Of a stretch of DNA of 58,734 nucleotides, positions 53,568 to 58,734 are shown one piece after another (position 1 is the first letter of the stretch; the number at the start of each line of letters is the position of its first letter). The DNA is taken from positions 1 to 58,734 of the forward strand of contig JAMLHF010000023.1 in the NCBI GenBank assembly GCA_023957275.1, in the 5' to 3' direction. The position numbers were made by a program, and so were the translations under genes. Under the pieces are notes generated by a model, which was not told where the DNA came from, searched no databases, and worked only from the letters and a program-made list of their open reading frames with translations. This DNA comes from Lentimicrobium sp. (GTDB lineage: Bacteria > Bacteroidota > Bacteroidia > Bacteroidales > Lentimicrobiaceae).

Positions 53568-55862
53568 ATGAAAAGAAACAGCATCCTTTTTGCCTTTATC
53601 CTGATGGCTTCATTCCTCAACGTAAGCGCGCAACCGTTGCCGGATCAGGTAAAAATGAATAAATTCATCAGTGAACTGATGGCAAAAATGACCCTGGACG
53701 AAAAGATTGGTCAGTTAAATCTGCCCAGTGCCGGAGATTTTACCACCGGGCAAACATCCAGCTCTGACATCGGAAGAAAAATAAGAGAAGGAAAAGTGGG
53801 TGGATTGTTCAATATCAGATCCGTTGAAAGAATCCGGAATGTACAGAAGGTGGCCGTTGAAGAGAGCAGGTTGAAGATCCCCCTGATTTTCGGGATGGAT
53901 GTGATTCATGGTTATAAATCTGTTTTCCCTATTCCGCTGGGACTTTCCTGTTCCTGGGACATGGATCTTATTGAACAGAGCGCGCGCATTGCCGCCATCG
54001 AAGCCAGTGCCGACGGCATTTGCTGGACTTTCTCCCCCATGGTTGACCTGAGCCGCGATCCCCGTTGGGGCCGCGTTGCAGAAGGCAGCGGAGAAGACCC
54101 CTTCCTGGGTGGCGAAGTAGCCAAAGCCATGGTGCGCGGCTACCAGGGCACGGACTTAACGGCCAACAATACCATTATGGCCACTGTGAAGCATTTTGCC
54201 CTTTACGGCGCCGGTGAAGCCGGCCGCGACTACAACACGGTGGATATGAGCCGGCAGCGTATGTACAATGAGTACTTTCTGCCATATAAAGCAGGTGTTG
54301 ACGCCGGCGCCGGAAGCGTAATGGCTGCCTTTAACGAGGTTGACGGCATTCCCGCTACGGGAAATAAATGGCTGATGCAGAATGTACTCCGCGATCAATG
54401 GGGGTTCAACGGGTTTATCGTCACCGATTACACCGGTATCTATGAAATGACGGCACATGGCGTGGGCGATCTTCAGACAGTGACAGCGATGGCCCTTAAA
54501 GCCGGAATGGATATGGATATGGTAAGTGAAGGTTTCCTGCTGACCCTTCAGAAATCGCTCAGCGAAGGTAAAATTTCGGAAGAACAAATCAATACTGCCT
54601 GCCGCAGGATACTGGAAGCCAAATATAAACTCGGACTTTTTGACGACCCCTACCGTTATTGCGACTCAAAACGCGCCGAAACCGAAATCTATACCGATGC
54701 CAACCGCATGGCTGCCCGGAGAACAGCTTCAGAAAGTTTTGTATTACTTAAAAACGAAGGCAATATCCTGCCCCTGCGCAAAGATGCGAAAATCGCGCTG
54801 ATTGGCCCCCTGGCTGATAACCGGCTGAACATGTGCGGCACCTGGACCGTCGCCGGAGATTTCGAAAAAGCCATTTCAGTTTTGGATGGCATCGGAATGG
54901 TAACCGGCAAACCCGAACTGGTTACGCTGGCCCGTGGAACAAACGTTGTTGCCGATTCCCTGCTCGAATCGCGTATCGGAATGTTCGGAAAACCAACCGG
55001 GTGGGACAGCCGCCCCGCTGAAATCATGATTGCCGAAGCCGTTAAGGCTGCTGAAAAATCAGAGGTAGTGGTAGCCATTCTGGGTGAAGCATCCGAATCG
55101 AGCGGCGAATGCTCAAGCATCACCAATATCGAGCTGCCGGCGAACCAGCGGGAACTGCTCAAGGCGCTGCTGAAAACAGGCAAACCGGTGGTAATGGTTC
55201 TGTTTACCGGGCGCCCGCTGGCCATCACCTGGGAGCAGGAAAATGTACCTGCCATCCTCAATGTATGGTTCGGGGGAAGCGAAGCCGGTGCAGCCGTGGC
55301 CGACGTTCTCTTCGGAGATGTGGTGCCATCCGGTAAGCTTACCGCCTCTTTTCCGAGAAATACCGGGCAGATCCCTGTTTTTTACAACCATAAAAATACC
55401 GGCCGCCCTTTACCCGAAGGCCAATGGTTCACCAAATTCCTTACCAATTATCTGGATGTACCGAATGAACCGCTTTATCCCTTTGGCTATGGATTAAGCT
55501 ATACTTCATTTTCATACAGCGACCTTAAACTGAGTAATCATACCATGAAACCGGGTGAGTCCATCGACGTCAGCGTTAAGGTCACCAACACCGGGAAATA
55601 CGATGGCAAGGAAGTCGTTCAGCTCTATATCCGCGATATGGTCGGTACCACCACCCGCCCGGTGAAAGAACTGAAAGGCTTTCAGAAAATATTCCTGAAA
55701 AAGGGAGAGACAAAAGAAGTTAAGTTTACCATAGATATTGAGGATCTGAAGTTTTACAATTATGACCTCGATTTTGTCGCGGAACCGGGTGATTTCAAGG
55801 TTTTTACAGGCGGGAATTCCAGGGATGTGCTTGAAGCTGACTTTGTACTGACAGAGATTTAG
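53568..55862 (+). CDS. GH3 beta-glucosidase (BglX-like)
   Basis: A 764-residue exported glycosidase with a signal peptide ending NVSAQ. The GH3 N-domain (residues ~30-365) includes LIFGMDVIHGYKSVFPIPLG, WTFSPMVDLSRDPRWGRVAEGSGEDP, ATVKHFALYG and the nucleophile Asp near residue 286 in GFIVTDYTGI. The C-domain has ASESFVLLKNEGNILPL and the acid/base region EASESSGECSSI. A fibronectin-like domain follows (DVSVKVTNTGKYDGKEVVQLYI). It should release glucose from beta-gluco-oligosaccharides, here probably sophorose-type products of the GH144 enzyme. It ends with a strong terminator. Confidence 0.95.
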   Translation: MKRNSILFAFILMASFLNVSAQPLPDQVKMNKFISELMAKMTLDEKIGQLNLPSAGDFTTGQTSSSDIGRKIREGKVGGLFNIRSVERIRNVQKVAVEESRLKIPLIFGMDVIHGYKSVFPIPLGLSCSWDMDLIEQSARIAAIEASADGICWTFSPMVDLSRDPRWGRVAEGSGEDPFLGGEVAKAMVRGYQGTDLTANNTIMATVKHFALYGAGEAGRDYNTVDMSRQRMYNEYFLPYKAGVDAGAGSVMAAFNEVDGIPATGNKWLMQNVLRDQWGFNGFIVTDYTGIYEMTAHGVGDLQTVTAMALKAGMDMDMVSEGFLLTLQKSLSEGKISEEQINTACRRILEAKYKLGLFDDPYRYCDSKRAETEIYTDANRMAARRTASESFVLLKNEGNILPLRKDAKIALIGPLADNRLNMCGTWTVAGDFEKAISVLDGIGMVTGKPELVTLARGTNVVADSLLESRIGMFGKPTGWDSRPAEIMIAEAVKAAEKSEVVVAILGEASESSGECSSITNIELPANQRELLKALLKTGKPVVMVLFTGRPLAITWEQENVPAILNVWFGGSEAGAAVADVLFGDVVPSGKLTASFPRNTGQIPVFYNHKNTGRPLPEGQWFTKFLTNYLDVPNEPLYPFGYGLSYTSFSYSDLKLSNHTMKPGESIDVSVKVTNTGKYDGKEVVQLYIRDMVGTTTRPVKELKGFQKIFLKKGETKEVKFTIDIEDLKFYNYDLDFVAEPGDFKVFTGGNSRDVLEADFVLTEI

Positions 55863-55883
55863 TCATTCCTGTCCGAAAACCGA

Positions 55884-55914
55884 AACCTGCAGTCAGCCGC
55901 TGCAGGTTTTTTTT
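55884..55914 (+). terminator. Rho-independent terminator after the GH144-GH3 operon
   Basis: Perfect 7-bp stem CCTGCAG/CTGCAGG with loop TCAGCCG, extended by AAA/TTT pairing and followed by eight T. It begins 22 bases after the GH3 stop. Confidence 0.88.
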
Positions 55915-56023
55915 CTGCCGGTGCTTTACTTTGTTTGCTTAATATCGTACATTTATAACCATATATCCCGCTAAACTTTCCTGATATCAGGATTGTTTGA
56001 TATTTAAACCCAGGCAGAGCTTT

Positions 56024-57397
56024 ATGAAAAAGATCAGGTTTGAATACAAATTTACCTTTATATACTTACTCCTGGGTTTGCTATGGATTCTTTTTTCTGA
56101 CCGGCTGATAGGTTCCATGATCACGGATCACGACTACCTGACCAGGGTTCAGACCTTTAAAGGATGGTTTTATGTGATTCTGACGGCCATCCTTTTTTTC
56201 CATATTCTGAGGAAGCATTTGATTAAACTGAGAAATGCCGAGAAACAAGCGGTAGAAAGTGACCAGCTTAAAACAGCGTTTCTCCAGAACATCTCGCATG
56301 AAATCAGAACGCCGATGAACGGTATAATGGGCTTTACTTCCCTGTTGAGTGAAGAGCATACCACGGAGGATCAGAAAAAGGAGTACCTTACCTACATATC
56401 ACAAAGTGCAAACCGTCTGCTCGACCTGGTAAATCAGGTTCTGGATATCAGCCTGATTGAAACCGGAAATGTCACCGTGAACAATAAAGCAGTCAGGCTG
56501 AACTCGTTGCTGATGGACGTATTCAGGCATTGGCATCCGATGGTAAAAGAAGAGGTGGATTTAAGGATAAGTTGCGGGCTTTCCGATCATACTGATAATA
56601 TTTATACCGATGAGTATAAATTGAAACAGATCTTAAACAACCTTGTGGGGAATGCCTTAAAATTTACCGAAAAAGGACAGGTTCACTTCGGTTATATACT
56701 GAAGGACAACTTGATCGAATTCTTTGTTAAAGATACCGGAATCGGAATTGACCGGAAGTTTCATACTGATATTTTCAAGCGCTTCAGGAAAGCAGAACCT
56801 TCAATATCGAAATTTTATGAAGGAGCAGGCCTGGGCCTTGCCATATGCCAGAGTAATCTGAATCTGATGAATGGAAAAATCAGTCTTGAATCTGAACCGG
56901 GGCAAGGAGCTGAGTTCAGGGTTACCCTGCCCTATATAAAGGCAGATACTTTGTTCCCGAAAGATAAAATTGCCAAACAGCGGCCTGCGCATGTTTCACT
57001 CAACGGAATCACTATCCTTGTGGCAGAAGATGAGATCCTGAATTATAAGTATATTGAAGATTTGCTTGCAGACACCGGTGTCAATCTGGTTTCAGCCGTT
57101 AACGGCAGCCAGGCCGTTGATTACTGCCGCGATAACCGGGAGGTTCACCTGGTGCTGATGGACATCAGAATGCCTGTAATGGACGGGTTAGAAGCCACCA
57201 AACGCATTAAGGAGTTACGTCCTGATCTGCCGGTGATTGCCCAAAGCGCCTATATTGAAAAAGACAGGCAACCACAGGTCAGAGAGGCGGGCTTTGATGA
57301 CTTCCTGTTTAAGCCCTTTCTCAAAGAAGAACTGATGGATGCAATTTCCGGTTTTCTTTATACACGGAAACCAGGCTATTCCGGCCCGAATCAGTAA
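56024..57397 (+). CDS. Hybrid histidine kinase, two-helix membrane sensor
   Basis: A 457-residue hybrid kinase. The start at 56024 (MKKIRFEYKF) is the only ATG near the first helix; an upstream TTG is not favoured. Two transmembrane helices (YLLLGLLWILFSDRLIGSMI and GWFYVILTAILFFHILRKHL) leave only a short extracytoplasmic loop. HisKA has ESDQLKTAFLQNISHEIRTPMNGIMGF near residue 85, HATPase NLVGNALKFTEKG, KDTGIGI and GAGLGLAICQSNL, and the receiver VAEDEILN, LVLMDIRMPVMDG and FLFKPFLKEE. No output domain. It follows the GH3 terminator, so it may or may not be functionally linked to the glucanase pair. Confidence 0.93.
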   Translation: MKKIRFEYKFTFIYLLLGLLWILFSDRLIGSMITDHDYLTRVQTFKGWFYVILTAILFFHILRKHLIKLRNAEKQAVESDQLKTAFLQNISHEIRTPMNGIMGFTSLLSEEHTTEDQKKEYLTYISQSANRLLDLVNQVLDISLIETGNVTVNNKAVRLNSLLMDVFRHWHPMVKEEVDLRISCGLSDHTDNIYTDEYKLKQILNNLVGNALKFTEKGQVHFGYILKDNLIEFFVKDTGIGIDRKFHTDIFKRFRKAEPSISKFYEGAGLGLAICQSNLNLMNGKISLESEPGQGAEFRVTLPYIKADTLFPKDKIAKQRPAHVSLNGITILVAEDEILNYKYIEDLLADTGVNLVSAVNGSQAVDYCRDNREVHLVLMDIRMPVMDGLEATKRIKELRPDLPVIAQSAYIEKDRQPQVREAGFDDFLFKPFLKEELMDAISGFLYTRKPGYSGPNQ

Positions 57398-57477
57398 CCT
57401 TCTTACTGAATTTTCCGAAAAAATCCTGAAGCGTTCAGGCTTTTCACTATATTTAGCCAGCGAGAAAATCAGATTTT

Positions 57478-58734
57478 ATGAAAATACGCCATTACATTAC
57501 CCTGCTGCTTATTATCATATCCTATTCAGGCAAAACCCAGACCGACTCCCTCACTTCATCCCGGCTTTCAGCGCTTCAGGACCAGCTGTCACAATTTGAA
57601 AAAAACCGGGTGGCCGACTCGGTTCGAAAGGCTATTCTGACAGATCAGTTGTCGCTGCTCGCCTCCGGAGATGTGCAGAAAAAGAATGAACTGATGGCTG
57701 AAATCAAAAAACTGGAGGCTCAGGACAGTATCAGGATTGACCGGCTTTCAGCGCAGGCCATGCAGCTGAGACAAAGCGCCGGACGCTACCCGGTTATCCT
57801 GAAAACAGATACACTCTTCAGTATCTATTCCCGAAGCGGGGCTACACGTCCGGAAGAGCGGGCAAAAGATATCTCAGCAAGAATAAAGACGCTCTATAAA
57901 GACGATTTTCTGGTACTTGACTCTATCCGCAGCTCAGAATCTGATTACACAACCGATATTGTATGCCGCGATGTGGTAATTATGAGCATTACTGACCTTG
58001 ATGCCATGATTTACAACAAAACAAGGCAGCAACTTGCGGAAGAGTATACCGGCATCATCCGCTCTGCCATTGAAGCTGCCCGCAAGGACGCCAGCCTTGG
58101 CAGGCTGCTTGGTCGTTTTGGTCTGGTATTGCTCGTTATTGCCGGAGTATGGTTTCTGATAATACTGATGACCAGATTACACACCAGGGCAGAAACTTAT
58201 ATTGCCGGTAAAAAAGACGTCTGGCTGAAAAACCTGGCCTACAAAGACTATACTTTTCTCTCTGCCGAACAGGAATTGAGCCTTATCTATTTTATCCTGA
58301 AGGTCTTGAAGTGGTTCCTGATCGCCCTGATACTTTACCTCAATATACCACTGATATTCAGTATTTTCCCATTTACGCGCGGATGGGCCGACAGTCTTTT
58401 TGCCCTGATCTGGATGCCGTTCAGGGGCGTTGTGAATGCCGTCTGGAATTATATCCCCAATTTTTTCAGCATTGCCGTCATTGTAGTGATTATGCGCTAT
58501 TTCATCCGCTTTGTCAGGTATATTTTCTCCGAAATTGATTCGGAAAAACTGAAAATCAGCGGATTTCATGCCGACTGGGCCATGCCGACCTTCAGCATTG
58601 TGAAATTTCTGCTCTATGCCTTTATGTTTGTCATGATCTTTCCATACCTGCCCGGTTCGGACTCTGGCATTTTCAAAGGCGTATCCGTTTTTATCGGCGT
58701 ATTGTTCTCCCTGGGGTCATCTTCAGCTATCGCC
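57478..58734 (+). CDS. MscS-family mechanosensitive channel (5' part)
   Basis: The first 419 residues of a protein that continues past the window. A signal peptide (MKIRHYITLLLIIISYSGKT) is followed by a coiled-coil region rich in Gln/Lys/Leu (about 30-90), a periplasmic domain, then four or five transmembrane helices (for example LLGRFGLVLLVIAGVWFLIIL and FLLYAFMFVMIFPYLPG). The final residues KGVSVFIGVLFSLGSSSAIA match the pore-lining TM3 entry of the MscS beta-fold channels (the next conserved residues would be N and the MscS core). It likely acts as a pressure-release channel with an extended N-terminal sensor. Confidence 0.85.
   Translation, partial: MKIRHYITLLLIIISYSGKTQTDSLTSSRLSALQDQLSQFEKNRVADSVRKAILTDQLSLLASGDVQKKNELMAEIKKLEAQDSIRIDRLSAQAMQLRQSAGRYPVILKTDTLFSIYSRSGATRPEERAKDISARIKTLYKDDFLVLDSIRSSESDYTTDIVCRDVVIMSITDLDAMIYNKTRQQLAEEYTGIIRSAIEAARKDASLGRLLGRFGLVLLVIAGVWFLIILMTRLHTRAETYIAGKKDVWLKNLAYKDYTFLSAEQELSLIYFILKVLKWFLIALILYLNIPLIFSIFPFTRGWADSLFALIWMPFRGVVNAVWNYIPNFFSIAVIVVIMRYFIRFVRYIFSEIDSEKLKISGFHADWAMPTFSIVKFLLYAFMFVMIFPYLPGSDSGIFKGVSVFIGVLFSLGSSSAIA

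Overview
The window comes from a member of the phylum Bacteroidota, probably an environmental Bacteroidales/Marinilabiliales-like lineage. The evidence is a type IX secretion sorting domain, many start sites preceded by the Bacteroidota -7 element TAnnTTTG (twice with a TTTG box 20 nt upstream), TPR-type sensor kinases, a GH144/GH3 pair, and families typical of the phylum (DUF4293, DUF6599). No ribosomal RNA, CRISPR array, prophage or transposase gene was recognised. One tRNA (Val, CAC) is present.

Layout. 1-555 is an array of about eight 69-bp units with paired palindromes. 0.6-8.4 kb holds a T9SS-exported protein, a TPR histidine kinase/NarL regulator pair, a Tat-exported DUF362 protein with a DUF6599 partner, and a lipoprotein. 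8.5-15.7 kb holds the tRNA, a membrane protein, an ATP-cone/Mrr-like nuclease fusion, an acyl-activating/ACP/acyltransferase fusion, threonine ammonia-lyase, a phosphoesterase and a DUF4293 protein. 15.9-22.3 kb is a glycan assembly cluster (GT-C enzyme, HAD phosphatase, GT4, formyltransferase-like/beta-propeller protein, flippase) whose genes mostly overlap. 22.4-34.6 kb is mainly housekeeping: CAP-SPOR protein, parE, nnrDE, a divergent nucleotidyl-cyclase-like protein with a membrane partner, a PhoB-like regulator, aroE, a PopT-like DUF368 transporter, a TPR protein, glmM and a small basic protein.

34.6-38.6 kb is damaged. A pirin gene is split by an A/T-rich foreign-looking fragment flanked by a 190-bp duplication. 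recR, a MORN-like protein gene, a CPBP protease gene and the foreign fragment each carry one apparent single-base loss, in or next to a homopolymer. The clustering suggests uncorrected sequence error or a bad contig join at least as strongly as real gene decay. 38.6-40.1 kb has no gene but carries several interspersed repeats and hairpins.

40.1-44.3 kb (minus strand) holds an esterase, a Crp-like regulator and a vitamin/cofactor salvage set (thiamine-binding protein, PnuC/PnuT-like transporter, NadR-like kinase, EamA exporter). 44.4-58.7 kb (plus strand) holds a lipoprotein, a LytS-type hybrid kinase, flavodoxin, ChrA, a membrane-fused spermidine-synthase-like protein, a GH144-GH3 pair likely acting on beta-1,2-glucan and ended by a clear terminator, a second hybrid kinase, and the start of an MscS-family channel that runs off the window.

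The most interesting candidates are the cyclase-like/membrane protein pair at 27.0-28.5 kb, the thiamine/NAD salvage operon, the pirin duplication with its insert, and the -7 elements that sit directly against start codons and imply leaderless mRNAs. All calls come from reading the sequence; no database search was run.
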